Below are positions 9,477-18,763 of a stretch of DNA of 64,000 bases, piece after piece. A program made the position numbers and the translations under genes. A model generated the notes under the pieces. It did not search any database, was not told the origin of the DNA, and saw only the letters and a list, made by a program, of their open reading frames with translations. Each line of letters opens with the position of its first letter. The first letter of the stretch is position 1. The DNA comes from Candidatus Electrothrix communis (GTDB taxonomy: Bacteria; Desulfobacterota; Desulfobulbia; Desulfobulbales; Desulfobulbaceae): positions 558,001 to 622,000 of the forward strand of contig CP130629.1 in the NCBI GenBank assembly GCA_030644725.1, read 5' to 3'.

Positions 9477-9890
9477 ATGAAAAGGATATTGCTTCCTCTT
9501 TCTCTTGTGATACTTATTTGTTCATTTTCCCTTGCTTACAGTGAGGACCTTCAATCGCTCCGTGGGGGCGCGGATATTCCTGCTGACTCAGTCCCTGCTG
9601 TGGATATTGACTGGAAGGCTCCGGGGAGTGCTGTTGCCAGAACCTTTATTCACCAACCGCCGCTGATCCCCCATGATATAACAGGAATGGGTATTTCAAC
9701 AGATATGAACATGTGTCTGGCCTGTCATGGAGTGGAAGGTACCGGGGCCCCGAAACCCTTTGCGACCCATTACACAGATCGGGATGGCGCAGCAGGGGAG
9801 AGCATTTCGCAACGTTGGTATTTTTGCACCCAATGTCATGTTGGACAGGTGGATGCTCCGCCCTTGGTGGAGAATACCTATAATAAATAA
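9477..9890 (+). CDS. napB: NapB, diheme cytochrome c subunit of nitrate reductase
   Basis: A 137-residue periplasmic cytochrome with a signal peptide, two heme sites (CLACH and CTQCH) and the NapB-typical QPPLIPHDI segment that supplies a distal heme ligand. It is the direct electron donor to NapA. An ATG 12 bases earlier overlaps the end of napH, but GGAG lies six bases before the ATG at 9477, so that start is preferred. Last gene of the operon. Confidence 0.92.
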   Translation: MKRILLPLSLVILICSFSLAYSEDLQSLRGGADIPADSVPAVDIDWKAPGSAVARTFIHQPPLIPHDITGMGISTDMNMCLACHGVEGTGAPKPFATHYTDRDGAAGESISQRWYFCTQCHVGQVDAPPLVENTYNK

Positions 9891-10007
9891 TCTATGAATA
9901 TGCGTGAACTCCGAGCCGAAGAATCTACGTCTTTCCATCCAAAGATATGATTCGAGGCCGAAAGGGTGCAATCGGAAACGGTTTCGCCTCCCGTGTTTGG
10001 AAAGGAG

Positions 10008-10577
10008 TTACGCTGTCCCTGTCGATTCTTGCCTGCCTGTGTCGAAGAGCGCAACTCCTACCATTCCTGCTGTGCCATTAAAGACGATATCTCGGATATC
10101 AAAGACCCGATTTGGCAACCACCATTGAATCATTTCATCCACACCACCAGCCAGCCAGACCATCAGGCAGGGGATGAGCCAGACGAGGAAGTGTTCTAGG
10201 ATTCGTCGTTTTTGTGATGTTTTTGAAAATGCTAATCTTGCTTCCATGCTCCAGCAGATCAACCAACCGGCAAGGCCGTAGGTGAGGAAATGGAGGCGTT
10301 CTTCTGGTAACGCTGATATGAGGAAGGCGCAGCAAAGCAGGGTGATGATCAGAAGGATTCGGAGAAGAAATTGTTTTCGACTGATCTTGCTGTATCTCCA
10401 GAACAGAGCAAGGGGCAGGCATCCGCCAAAGAGGGCAATGACTGTAGGGAGCAAGATGCCGGTCGAGCGGAGGTATTCGGCAAGAGGGCGGGCAATGCCG
10501 AGGGTGGTGTAAACACAGAGGAGGTAAGCGAGCGTTAAGGTTATACGGAGCTTGGTCGATATGTTTCTCTCACGCAT
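10008..10577 (-). CDS. VanZ-like family membrane protein
   Basis: About 189 residues with four to five hydrophobic segments. The C-terminal motif GGVDEMIQWWLPNR followed by DIRDIVFNGTAG is the signature of VanZ-like proteins (DE..Q and D...N.G). The function of most members is unknown. The frame stays open upstream to a GTG at 10661, but that part lies in a palindromic repeat and an unlikely N-terminus, so the ATG at 10577 is chosen. Convergent with napB. Confidence 0.75.
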   Translation of the reverse strand: MRERNISTKLRITLTLAYLLCVYTTLGIARPLAEYLRSTGILLPTVIALFGGCLPLALFWRYSKISRKQFLLRILLIITLLCCAFLISALPEERLHFLTYGLAGWLICWSMEARLAFSKTSQKRRILEHFLVWLIPCLMVWLAGGVDEMIQWWLPNRVFDIRDIVFNGTAGMVGVALFDTGRQESTGTA

Positions 10578-10646
10578 AACATACAAAGAAGGTTCAGGCG
10601 GAATTACAGGACAACCCTTTGTGTTTCTCGAATATTCTTTATTCAG

Positions 10647-10674
10647 GTAAGGGCACGGCACGCCGTGCCCTTAC
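10647..10674. repeat. Intergenic palindrome GTAAGGGCACGGC...
   Basis: Perfect 13-bp arms (10647-10659 and 10662-10674) around a two-base loop. There is no T-run, so it is not a classical terminator. A related hairpin with the core GGCACGCCGTGCC lies at 50094-50116, which suggests a dispersed extragenic repeat family. Confidence 0.6.
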
Positions 10675-10696
10675 AGCTTGTTGAATCCCGAATATC

Positions 10697-11866
10697 CTAC
10701 TTTTTCTTCCCCTTCATCTGGGCTTGGAGGAGATCCCCCAGCGTGCCCATGGATTTGGGAGCGCTGGCTTTGGATGGAGCATAGTCCTTTTTTGCGTTCT
10801 TTTCTTCTTCCGCTTTGGCAGTGTAATCCTCCGGTACCAGAGAAATACGTTTCTTTTCCAAATCAATGCTGTCAATTTTGACCGTGATCTCCTGTCCTGC
10901 CTCCAGCACCTCGCGAGGATGGTTGATGCGACGACCGGAGCCGAGTTTGGAGATATGGAGCAGGCCGTCAATGCCGGGTTCCAGGGTGATAAAGGCCCCG
11001 AATTGAGCGAGCCGGGAGACAATTCCGGTATGCACACTGGCCTGAGCATACTTTGTTTCCACTTGATCCCAAGGGTTTTCCAACGTATCTTTCAGGCTCA
11101 GTGAAATGCGGTTCTTGTCCCAGTCCATTTTTTTAATAATGACTTCGACTCGCTGCCCTTGGCTGAGCACGTCCGCGACTTGATCGGTCTGGCCCCAAGC
11201 CAGCTCGGAGATAGGAATCAGGCCGTCCACACCACCTAGGTCAACAAAGGCCCCAAACTTCTGCAGAGAGCTGACAGTTCCTTCAACCTTATCGCCTTCA
11301 CATAAGGTTTCTTTGAGTTGCTCTCGAAGCTCTTCCCTTTCTTCTTCCTGTACAGCCCGAGCCGAGAGGATGATATTGCGGCCTTTGCTCGTGAATTCGA
11401 TAATTTTAAAGGCCATACTCTGCTCAAGATACTCGTCAGGATTATCGACCCTGCGCAATCCCATCTGTGAGTAAGGGCAGAATCCGCGTTGGCCAGCAAC
11501 GGTAACTTGGAAGCCACCTTTGATTTCAGAAGTAACTTTGCCCTGCACGGGAATATGGTTATGAAAGGCCTGTTCAAGCTCTTCCAAGCCGACTTGTCCG
11601 GCACCTATCTTGGTTGTGAAGACCTGTTCGCCTCCTCGGTTTCTTAAGAGAAAGACAGAAACCGTATCCCCTATTTTTACCGTCAACTCATCGTGTTCAT
11701 CACGAAATTCAGAAACTCCGAGAATGCCTTCGCTTTTTCCGCCCAGATCCAGAAAGATATTTTCGCCGTTGATATCGGCAATCACGGCATCAATCTTATC
11801 TCCCGGCTGAATTTTTGTGCTGCCGGTTTTGTCCTGAAAGAGGTCTGCAAATTGTTCTTCACTCAT
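10697..11866 (-). CDS. S1 RNA-binding domain protein (ribosomal protein S1-like)
   Basis: A 389-residue protein with four S1 OB-fold repeats, beginning near residues 20, 105, 190 and 275. The third and fourth show the classical FGAFVDLGGVDGLIPISEL and FGAFITLEPGIDGLLHISKL patterns. The lysine-rich tail (DLLQAQMKGKKK) is basic. It is shorter than the six-domain S1 of E. coli; four-domain S1-like proteins are common beside or in place of RpsA. A role in mRNA binding or translation is expected, but whether this is the main S1 cannot be told. Confidence 0.85.
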   Translation of the reverse strand: MSEEQFADLFQDKTGSTKIQPGDKIDAVIADINGENIFLDLGGKSEGILGVSEFRDEHDELTVKIGDTVSVFLLRNRGGEQVFTTKIGAGQVGLEELEQAFHNHIPVQGKVTSEIKGGFQVTVAGQRGFCPYSQMGLRRVDNPDEYLEQSMAFKIIEFTSKGRNIILSARAVQEEEREELREQLKETLCEGDKVEGTVSSLQKFGAFVDLGGVDGLIPISELAWGQTDQVADVLSQGQRVEVIIKKMDWDKNRISLSLKDTLENPWDQVETKYAQASVHTGIVSRLAQFGAFITLEPGIDGLLHISKLGSGRRINHPREVLEAGQEITVKIDSIDLEKKRISLVPEDYTAKAEEEKNAKKDYAPSKASAPKSMGTLGDLLQAQMKGKKK

Positions 11867-11958
11867 GTCTTTTGATGATTCGGTTGGTTTATTAGGTGAT
11901 TGTTCCGAACTGTTCTTGAAATAAGAAGGTTAAGGAAAGTATACTGTTATTGATCGTA

Positions 11959-12669
11959 TTATTGTCTGATAATTTCCGTATCAGAAGGGAGGTTTAACCG
12001 GACCAGTTCAGCGGTTGTTTGCGATGAATCTGCTGGCAATGCATTGAATTTGATATTATTAAAGATGAGGTCTGTTGTTGTTTCAAAATGGTCTTCCATG
12101 AGAAGTCGCCTGATTTTTGAATTTTTATCAAACCAGAAATGGAGAGATTTGATTTGACCGTGGGGTTGTTTGGGAATCAGCTGGACTGCAATGTCTGATT
12201 GAGCGTTTGTTTTGCCGGTAAAACGAGAGTCTGCCGGTAGAAGGGTGAAATCTTCTTTGAGATCACGTTTCCCGACAAAAAAGGAATAGGTTATATCAGA
12301 TTGCATTTTTTGGGCGGACATAATGAGCAGCTGTTTATCTTTCTCGGTGTAGATAGAAAGTTCTTTTCCGTCGTTCAGGATAATTTGTTTACCGGGTTTG
12401 TTGTAATCCCAACGCATAATACCGGGACTCGTGGAGGACGGACGATAAAATATGCTGTTGCCAGCGCCTTCTCTGGTTCTACCGTTGCTGTTGGTGATTT
12501 GCTTGAAATCAAAACTGAGGCTGGTCAGGTTACGATAGAATTGCTGTATTTTTTCGAGCTGTTCAAGCGGGACTTCTGCGGCTTCTGCAGCTTGGTTTTG
12601 CGGTGAAAGAGCAAAGAGTAAGAAGCAGATGAGCAGGACGAGAGCCGGGGGTGTATTTCGCTTAAGCAT
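11959..12669 (-). CDS. lolA: Outer-membrane lipoprotein carrier protein LolA
   Basis: A 236-residue periplasmic protein with a signal peptide (about residues 1-30). LolA-type features are FDFKQ near residue 55 and RPSSTSPGIMRWDYNKPGKQ. LolA ferries lipoproteins from the LolCDE transporter to the outer membrane. Its start overlaps the end of murI by eight bases, so the two are co-transcribed. Confidence 0.88.
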   Translation of the reverse strand: MLKRNTPPALVLLICFLLFALSPQNQAAEAAEVPLEQLEKIQQFYRNLTSLSFDFKQITNSNGRTREGAGNSIFYRPSSTSPGIMRWDYNKPGKQIILNDGKELSIYTEKDKQLLIMSAQKMQSDITYSFFVGKRDLKEDFTLLPADSRFTGKTNAQSDIAVQLIPKQPHGQIKSLHFWFDKNSKIRRLLMEDHFETTTDLIFNNIKFNALPADSSQTTAELVRLNLPSDTEIIRQ

Positions 12670-13474
12670 TTGTTTTAATCAGGTTGATTTTTCGACCAAA
12701 GATGCCGTCGGCCAGCTTTTGTAAGGGCGGGGTGGAGTCGGACACAAAAAAACGGTTCTTTTCAAGACGGTGAGGTTGGCTGCTCTCAAAATTTTCCATA
12801 ATATTTGAAGTTATTTCAGGGGAATTGTCAAGGAAAGATTTTAAGTGCCAAGCTGTTTCAATTGATGAATCAATAAGCTGTACTTTTTTACCGATTTTTT
12901 TCTGAATCAAGTGAGTCAGAAGGGGGTAATGGGTACACCCTAAAATTAAGGTGTCAATTTGATGTTGCCGAAGAGGGTGGAGATAACGCCTTAAGACCAT
13001 CTTTGTTTCGCGTTTATTGAGCCATCCCTCCTCAATCAGGGGGACAAGCAACGGGCAGGCCTGACTGTATATTCGGCAGTCAGGATTAACCCGTTTGATT
13101 TGTTTTTCGTAGATACCTGACTGGACAGTGGCGCTGGTACCTATTATTCCGATTTTCCTGTTTACTGTTCCCGAAGCGGCCTTGCCAGTTGTTGCCGTGA
13201 TGACGTCTATGATGGGAACAGAGTATTCCGCACGCAGGACATCAACCGAGGTCGCGGCAGCTGAGTTGCAGGCGACGACGATAACTTTCGCACCTTGATC
13301 CAGCAGGAAATCCGTGTTGCGACGGGAATAACTGATTATTGTTTCAGAACTCTTGGAGCCGTAGGGGGTATGGGCAACATCGCCGAAGTACAGGAGGGGA
13401 TATTGCGGACATACCTGCTCAATGGTTCTGGCAACGGTCATCCCGCCGACACCGGAGTCAAAAATACCTATCAT
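12662..13474 (-). CDS. murI: Glutamate racemase
   Basis: A 270-residue cytoplasmic enzyme making D-glutamate for peptidoglycan. It opens with IGIFDSGVGGMTV. Both catalytic cysteines are visible, in VACNSAAA (about residue 70) and LGCTHYPLL (about residue 180). Upstream is the mucR-like gene, 11 bases away; downstream it overlaps lolA. Confidence 0.95.
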   Translation of the reverse strand: MIGIFDSGVGGMTVARTIEQVCPQYPLLYFGDVAHTPYGSKSSETIISYSRRNTDFLLDQGAKVIVVACNSAAATSVDVLRAEYSVPIIDVITATTGKAASGTVNRKIGIIGTSATVQSGIYEKQIKRVNPDCRIYSQACPLLVPLIEEGWLNKRETKMVLRRYLHPLRQHQIDTLILGCTHYPLLTHLIQKKIGKKVQLIDSSIETAWHLKSFLDNSPEITSNIMENFESSQPHRLEKNRFFVSDSTPPLQKLADGIFGRKINLIKTNA

Positions 13475-13485
13475 GAAAAACGAGG

Positions 13486-13920
13486 CTATTTCTTATTTTT
13501 TTTAGATCTGTTACCGAAAGTTTTGCGTAGGTTCGGGTGAATGCCACGTTCTTTGCTGGCCTGGGAGCGTTCTTCTGAAAGGGCTTTTGCGCACAGGGAT
13601 TGCGTACTGCTGAAACCGTATTTTTTACGGTATTCTTTTGATGTCATGTCGTGTGACTTCAAATGCTTGGTCAGCATCTTGAAAGATTGACCGCATTCCA
13701 GGCAGACGATTTTGTTTTTCTGAATAGATCGTTTGGGATCCATTGCTGGCTTTTCTTCTTTTTCTTCAAGGTCGGTGCCAGCGTGTTCGGCTTCCTGTAA
13801 ATCTTTGAGGGCCTGATAGGTGTCGTTGAGCGCTGCTTTGATTTCTTCAGTGCTCATACTCGATCCGCTTATTTGTGACTGGATGATGTCTGCGGTCATT
13901 TCAACGAGTGTTTTGCTCAT
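13486..13920 (-). CDS. MucR/Ros-family zinc-finger transcriptional regulator
   Basis: A 144-residue DNA-binding protein. The Ros/MucR zinc finger reads CLECGQSFKMLTKHLKSH (about residues 74-91), followed by the family motif YRKKYGF and a basic tail. MucR/Ros proteins are H-NS-like regulators that bind AT-rich DNA. The region upstream of the gene is strongly AT-rich with a palindrome, so autoregulation is possible (inference). Confidence 0.88.
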   Translation of the reverse strand: MSKTLVEMTADIIQSQISGSSMSTEEIKAALNDTYQALKDLQEAEHAGTDLEEKEEKPAMDPKRSIQKNKIVCLECGQSFKMLTKHLKSHDMTSKEYRKKYGFSSTQSLCAKALSEERSQASKERGIHPNLRKTFGNRSKKNKK

Positions 13921-14303
13921 ATTGTACTCCTGTGGATAAAATAAATATGGTTAATAAACCATATATTTTGTATTTTTTAAAAAATTCATTATAAAAAAAT
14001 ATAAATATATATGATAGACCCTGAGGATGCAATATAATATTTTTTAGATATGGAGGACTGCTTTCCGTATTTTGGTGGTTTTTCTTTGAAATGATGCGTT
14101 GACAAGTGTGAGAATAAGATAATCTTATGCAGTTTTTGTTCTTTGAGGTTTCGATGGTTGACAGCCTGAGAGAGGAAGGTTATTTTATTTCGTCATAGAA
14201 AGCCACCCCCCTCTGGGGCTGGTATTTTATTTAACCTGTAAAGAGAGATTGCTTTACTACTTGTATTGTACTAAAATTACTTATATAAAGATAGAGGTCG
14301 AAG
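13921..14303. other. AT-rich intergenic region with an 8-bp-arm palindrome
   Basis: About 380 bases between the divergent mucR-like and fmdB-like genes. It contains ATATGGTT-aata-AACCATAT at 13945-13964 and long A/T tracts (13960-14045). No convincing gene is seen. It may be a MucR-type operator region. Confidence 0.5.
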
Positions 14304-14612
14304 ATGCCGATTTACGAGTACGAGTGTCCTGCTTGTGAGAAAGTGTTTGAAGTACACCAGGGGATAAATGATAATCCACTGACATCCTGCTCTGTTTGCG
14401 GTGGGGATGTGAAAAAAATTGTGTCCATGAGTTCCTTTCATCTGAAAGGTGGAGGGTGGTATTCGGACGGATATGCATCAGGCGCGTCAGCTCAGGGGAG
14501 TGCGGCTAATAAAGCAGTGGAGAAAAGCACTGCGAGTACTGATTCGGCAAAAAAAACGCCTGCATGCGGCACCGACAGCGCTTGCAAGGGATGTTCAGCT
14601 TCTTCTTCCTGA
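14304..14612 (+). CDS. FmdB/CxxC zinc-ribbon family protein
   Basis: A 102-residue protein with the FmdB-type putative regulatory zinc ribbon MPIYEYECPACEKVFE...CSVCGG (C8, C11 and a C..C pair near residues 29-32). The C-terminal half is low-complexity, rich in Ala, Ser and Lys, and ends with extra cysteines (ACGTDSACKGCSASSS). The family is widespread and its role poorly known. Confidence 0.8.
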   Translation: MPIYEYECPACEKVFEVHQGINDNPLTSCSVCGGDVKKIVSMSSFHLKGGGWYSDGYASGASAQGSAANKAVEKSTASTDSAKKTPACGTDSACKGCSASSS

Positions 14613-14789
14613 TCTCGAAGCAGATATACTTCTTCCTTTTTTTCGGGGAGGTCGTGATTTTAAAAGCATGTCTTTTCGGTACGAACGAAAGATACGGTTT
14701 TTTAATTGACAGGTTTTTGTTTTCGTTGGTAGTCTGAAAAGAAAGATTCAGTGTGAAGTCGTATTATTTTTTCAAAAAGGAGCAGTGTC

Positions 14790-15152
14790 ATGGCGGGTGC
14801 GGAAGCAGTTGGAAGCAGTACATCAGAAGGTTTTTTCGCCAAAATAGGCGCTTGGTTGCAAGGTACCCATGTTCCTGAGCAGGTGAAAGATGTCGACGTC
14901 GTTGCTCTTTTTACAAACCCTTGGTTTATTATCCCTTTTATCGCTCTTATCGGCTATCTGATCTGGAAGCAATCGTTTAATGAATTGATTATAATAGTTA
15001 TATTTATTGTGATCTGGTGGCTTACCGGGACAGAGTATATGCAGAGCCTTGTTGTTGATGGAGAGATCCAGATCAAAAAGATCTTGCCGGTGTTGGCTGG
15101 TGCATCAGCTGTTCTCGGCTTTGTAATTTATTTATTTTTCGGTAGATCCTGA
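14790..15152 (+). CDS. Small membrane protein of unknown function
   Basis: A 120-residue protein preceded by AAGGAG. Residues about 45-62, 65-85 and 97-117 form three hydrophobic segments, after a soluble N-terminus. I do not recognise the family. It sits upstream of two cNMP/PATAN proteins, about 120 bases away, on the same strand. Confidence 0.65.
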   Translation: MAGAEAVGSSTSEGFFAKIGAWLQGTHVPEQVKDVDVVALFTNPWFIIPFIALIGYLIWKQSFNELIIIVIFIVIWWLTGTEYMQSLVVDGEIQIKKILPVLAGASAVLGFVIYLFFGRS

Positions 15153-15272
15153 GCTTGTCGCCCAGTAAGTAAAGCTCGGTAAGCCTATAAGGATGAAAGA
15201 AGGGAAGAGCAAGGTCCAGTAATCGGCGCATTTGTCTTGTTACCTATGTATTTTTAAATCAGGTTAATCAGC

Positions 15273-16346
15273 ATGGAATATCGTAACGCAGTTTTTGTTG
15301 TTACCTCAGAGGATTCATGCCCTATCTATAATGTAGGTGAAGAAATCCAGATTCAGGACTCGGCAGTCAGTGTGGACTACGAGAAGCCGGTTTGCCTGAT
15401 CTTAGTGCGTGAACTTCATAAGGCGCTTGCTAAAAAACCGGGGGAACAGCGATTTACGCAGATGGCTATGCAGCGGGCATCGTTTCGCTGTCCCGGCTGC
15501 ACAGGTTCCATGCGCTTTGAGTACAAAAAGGAACGGGGTTTTTCCACCCTGCAGATGAACCTTCTGCGAATCGCTGATAAAAAGGCGAGAAAACGGCATG
15601 TGGAAGCTCTGTTCAAGCATCTCCGCACCATGCAGGTGTTTGAGCTTCTGGAGGATCATGACTTGTTGGATTTGATTTCAATGTTGAAATTGAAACAATT
15701 CGATCCGAATAAGGTTATTATCTCAGAAGGTACCAGAGGTACTCATCTGTACATTATTTTATCTGGTAAGGTTGCCATTATAAAAGGAGATAATGAGGTC
15801 ATCGCCGAAATAGGACGGGGGGAAATTTTCGGTGAGATGAGCCTGCTTTCAGGAGAACCGGCCAGCAGCTCAGTCCATTCGCGAACCGTTGTCAAATTCG
15901 GTACAATTAACGGAAAGGACCTGAAGTTTATTTTAAATAGATACCCCGTCCTACAGATTTTTTTCTATCGCCTGTTGGTCAACCGAGCTCAAATGAATAT
16001 GGCCCGGTCTGGTAAAATTAGTTCTGGCATGAGTGGGGAGCTGATTTATATCAACCCGGTTGAGCTTTTCCAGTTGATCAATAGCGGTGGAAAATCTGGA
16101 AAAGTCGACTTGATTTTTCACGATGGACATGCCACTATCCTTTTTAAGGAGGGGGAAATTATTCATGCCTCCTTCGCAGACCTTAAGGGGAAGGAAGCAT
16201 TATTTGCTCTTTTATCCAAAAGGAAGGGGTCTTTTACTTATAACACCGAACTTGCAAAGAAATACGAGGATCTTCCGGTGCTCGGCGGCTTTATGGGGCT
16301 CTTGATGGAAGGCCTGCAACGGCTGGATGAGGAACAGGGGAAGTGA
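15273..16346 (+). CDS. Cyclic-nucleotide-binding-like and PATAN (DUF4388) signalling protein, copy 1
   Basis: A 357-residue cytoplasmic protein in three parts. The N-terminal domain has a CPGC motif near residue 74 and resembles the TIGR04076 group. A cNMP/Crp-type sensor domain (about residues 115-235) includes GEIFGEMSLLSGEPASS, the phosphate-binding cassette region. A PATAN/DUF4388 domain follows (about 252-350: GELIYINPVELFQLINSG). No DNA-binding helix is present, so it is probably a protein-protein signalling adaptor. A paralogue follows after 85 bases. Two chemotaxis proteins in this window carry the same PATAN domain. Confidence 0.8.
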   Translation: MEYRNAVFVVTSEDSCPIYNVGEEIQIQDSAVSVDYEKPVCLILVRELHKALAKKPGEQRFTQMAMQRASFRCPGCTGSMRFEYKKERGFSTLQMNLLRIADKKARKRHVEALFKHLRTMQVFELLEDHDLLDLISMLKLKQFDPNKVIISEGTRGTHLYIILSGKVAIIKGDNEVIAEIGRGEIFGEMSLLSGEPASSSVHSRTVVKFGTINGKDLKFILNRYPVLQIFFYRLLVNRAQMNMARSGKISSGMSGELIYINPVELFQLINSGGKSGKVDLIFHDGHATILFKEGEIIHASFADLKGKEALFALLSKRKGSFTYNTELAKKYEDLPVLGGFMGLLMEGLQRLDEEQGK

Positions 16347-16431
16347 TCCTTGTGCAGGAGAAACTTGTTGAGTAAAGGGCGGGGAAGCGCTCCGTAGCAG
16401 GCGATATTTAGATCAACCAGGGTGAGAAAGT

Positions 16432-17517
16432 ATGGAATATCGCAATGCTGTATTCGTTATTACCGAAGAGCACGCATGTCCCATATATAATGTCGGCGAT
16501 GAATTTATTATCCATGATTCCACCCTAACCATTGAACGAAATAAAGAAGTTTGTCTGATGCTGGTTCAGGAAGTGCTCAAGGCGCTGACCGGTACGAGGC
16601 CTTTACACCCCACTTTTACCCGGACCGGGGTGCGTCGCACCAAATTTGAGTGTGGTGGATGTACCGGATTGATTCGTTTTGAGTATAAAAAGGAGAATGC
16701 CTACTCCACCTTACAGATGAATCTTCTTGAGGTCGCGAAAAAAAGGGCAAAGAAGCAACTTATTGAAGAATTTTTCGGCCTGCTCCGAGAAATGGAGCTG
16801 TTTGAGCCGCTGGATGATTTTGACCTTCAGGATCTCGCTCTTCTGATGAAGCTGCAGAAGTATCCTGCCAATAGAGTCATTATTGAGGCCGGAGAACTTG
16901 GAACCCATTTTTATGTTGTTTTAGCCGGAACAGTGGCTGTTGTTCGGGAGGACAATGAGGTCGTTGCAGAGATCGGCCCTGGTGATATCTTCGGGGAGAT
17001 GAGCCTGCTTTCGGGAGAATTAACCTACCCTTCGGTGTATTCCAAGACAGCTGTTCAGCTGGCTGCTCTCAAGGCAAAGGACTTTAAGCATGTCCTGTCC
17101 AGATATCCTATCCTGCAGATTTTCTTCTATAGAGTTTTGGTGAACCGCGCTCAGGAAAATACGATGCGGTCCGGTAATATCAGTTCTGGTATGAGTGGTG
17201 AGCTGACAGATATCAATTCAGTGGAGCTGTTTCAGCTGATCAATTCCGGTGGTAAGACAGGGCAGGTACAGCTTGTCTTTGATGAGTGCCAAGCGCTTAC
17301 GCAGTTTAATGAAGGAGAGATAGTTTTTTGTAAATACGGTGAATTGGAGGGGAAAGAGGCTATTTTTTCTTTGCTGGCAAAGCAGAAAGGTCAGTTTACC
17401 TACACCAAGGGACTCTCTGCGGAGGAAAAGGAACTCCCTGTTTTGGGAGGATTCATGGGGCTGATTATGGAGGGACTGCGCCGTATTGACGAGGAGCAGG
17501 AGGAGGAGGACGAATGA
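16432..17517 (+). CDS. Cyclic-nucleotide-binding-like and PATAN (DUF4388) signalling protein, copy 2
   Basis: A 361-residue tandem paralogue of the preceding gene with the same start (MEYRNAVFV) and the same three-part layout: CGGC motif near residue 77, GDIFGEMSLLSGELTYPS in the cNMP domain and PATAN at about 255-350. The cassette lacks the usual arginine that holds the cyclic phosphate (TYPSVYS here, ASSSVHS in copy 1), so binding of cAMP or cGMP is doubtful. It ends in an acidic tail (DEEQEEEDE). It is a tandem duplication. Confidence 0.8.
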   Translation: MEYRNAVFVITEEHACPIYNVGDEFIIHDSTLTIERNKEVCLMLVQEVLKALTGTRPLHPTFTRTGVRRTKFECGGCTGLIRFEYKKENAYSTLQMNLLEVAKKRAKKQLIEEFFGLLREMELFEPLDDFDLQDLALLMKLQKYPANRVIIEAGELGTHFYVVLAGTVAVVREDNEVVAEIGPGDIFGEMSLLSGELTYPSVYSKTAVQLAALKAKDFKHVLSRYPILQIFFYRVLVNRAQENTMRSGNISSGMSGELTDINSVELFQLINSGGKTGQVQLVFDECQALTQFNEGEIVFCKYGELEGKEAIFSLLAKQKGQFTYTKGLSAEEKELPVLGGFMGLIMEGLRRIDEEQEEEDE

Positions 17518-17542
17518 GAGGGGAAGACTCCCCCGCTACTGC

Positions 17543-18763
17543 CTACTCATCCCGATATTTTTGGAAAATAAGACAGGCATTGGTGCCGCCAAACCCATAG
17601 CTGTTCGACATGACCGTCTTCAGTTCTGCCTGCTGCGTTTCCCTGACAATGTTCATGCCTTCTGCACCTGCTTCGATTGTATGAATATTGGCACTTGCTG
17701 CGATGAAATTATTATTGAGCATGAGGAGACAGTAAATGGCCTCATGCACCCCAGCAGCACCTAAAGAATGCCCTGAAAGTGACTTGGTCGAGCTGATTCG
17801 AGGTATGCTGTTACCGAAGACATGACGGATGGCCTGTAATTCAATCATGTCACCGATGGGGGTGGATGTCCCGTGAGCATTGATATAATCGATAGAGTGG
17901 GGGGCTAATGACGCAAGAGCAATTTCTATACAGCGAGAGGCTCCCTCGCCTGACGGAGACACCATTTCATGGCCGTCCGCCGTTGCCCCGTAACCGATGA
18001 GTTCCCCATAAATTTTCGCCCCGCGTTGGCGGGCATGCTCAAGTTCTTCTACAACAATCAGTCCAGCACCGTTAGCTACAACAAATCCGTCCCGATCCAC
18101 ATCGTATGGCCTTGAGGCTTGTTCCGGTATGCTATTGAATTTTGTAGACAGGGCACCCATCGCGTCGAACATTGAGGTCTGGGTCCAGTGCTCCTCGTCA
18201 CTCCCGCCAGCAAAGACAATATCTTGTTTCCCCAGCTGGATCTGTTCCATTGCCGCACCAATACAATGGGCACCTGTGGCACAGGCCGAAGAGATGGAGT
18301 AGCAGGTTCCTCTGATTTTAAAGGGGGCTGTCAAGCCTGCTGAAACAGTGCTGGACATGGTTCTTGGCACCATAAATGGACTGAGACGCCGTAATCCTCT
18401 GCTGCGCATGGTATCGGCGGTGGCCACGACATTTTCTGCCGAGGTTCCTCCTGAACCTATTATCAGGCCGGTGCGGGGCGAGGAGACTTGGTTGGGGCTA
18501 AGTCCGCTATCATTTATCGCCTGTTGCATGGCTATATAGGCAAAGGCCGCCGCATTACCCATGAAACGGAGTATTTTTTTATCGATATACTCTTTGCAGT
18601 TTATTTGGGTAAATGCACCAATCTGAGAGCGAAGTCCGAGTTTTTTGTAGGGGGCCCAATATCGAATGCCGGATTTGCCTGTTTGCAAGGAGGTAAGAAC
18701 ATCCTCCACTGTATCACCAAGGGAGGAAACAATTCCCATCCCTGTTATTACCACTCTACGCAT
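17543..18763 (-). CDS. fabB: 3-oxoacyl-ACP synthase I
   Basis: A 406-residue condensing enzyme of fatty-acid synthesis, the same length as E. coli FabB and with FabB-type rather than FabF-type signatures ([35 protein letters not shown]). The catalytic triad is visible: Cys in [10 protein letters not shown] (about 163), His in [11 protein letters not shown] (about 298) and His in SGHSLGAAG (about 333). FabB supports the anaerobic unsaturated fatty acid route with FabA, which is not in this window. Convergent with the preceding PATAN gene. Confidence 0.92.
   Translation of the reverse strand: MRRVVITGMGIVSSLGDTVEDVLTSLQTGKSGIRYWAPYKKLGLRSQIGAFTQINCKEYIDKKILRFMGNAAAFAYIAMQQAINDSGLSPNQVSSPRTGLIIGSGGTSAENVVATADTMRSRGLRRLSPFMVPRTMSSTVSAGLTAPFKIRGTCYSISSACATGAHCIGAAMEQIQLGKQDIVFAGGSDEEHWTQTSMFDAMGALSTKFNSIPEQASRPYDVDRDGFVVANGAGLIVVEELEHARQRGAKIYGELIGYGATADGHEMVSPSGEGASRCIEIALASLAPHSIDYINAHGTSTPIGDMIELQAIRHVFGNSIPRISSTKSLSGHSLGAAGVHEAIYCLLMLNNNFIAASANIHTIEAGAEGMNIVRETQQAELKTVMSNSYGFGGTNACLIFQKYRDE

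Noticed and set aside
10578-10661. Longer N-terminus of the VanZ-like protein
   Set aside because: It would start at a GTG inside a perfect palindrome and adds an unlikely Cys/Pro-rich, non-hydrophobic segment.
17543-18763. fabF assignment
   Set aside because: Length of 406 residues and the segments [10 protein letters not shown] and [15 protein letters not shown] match FabB rather than FabF.
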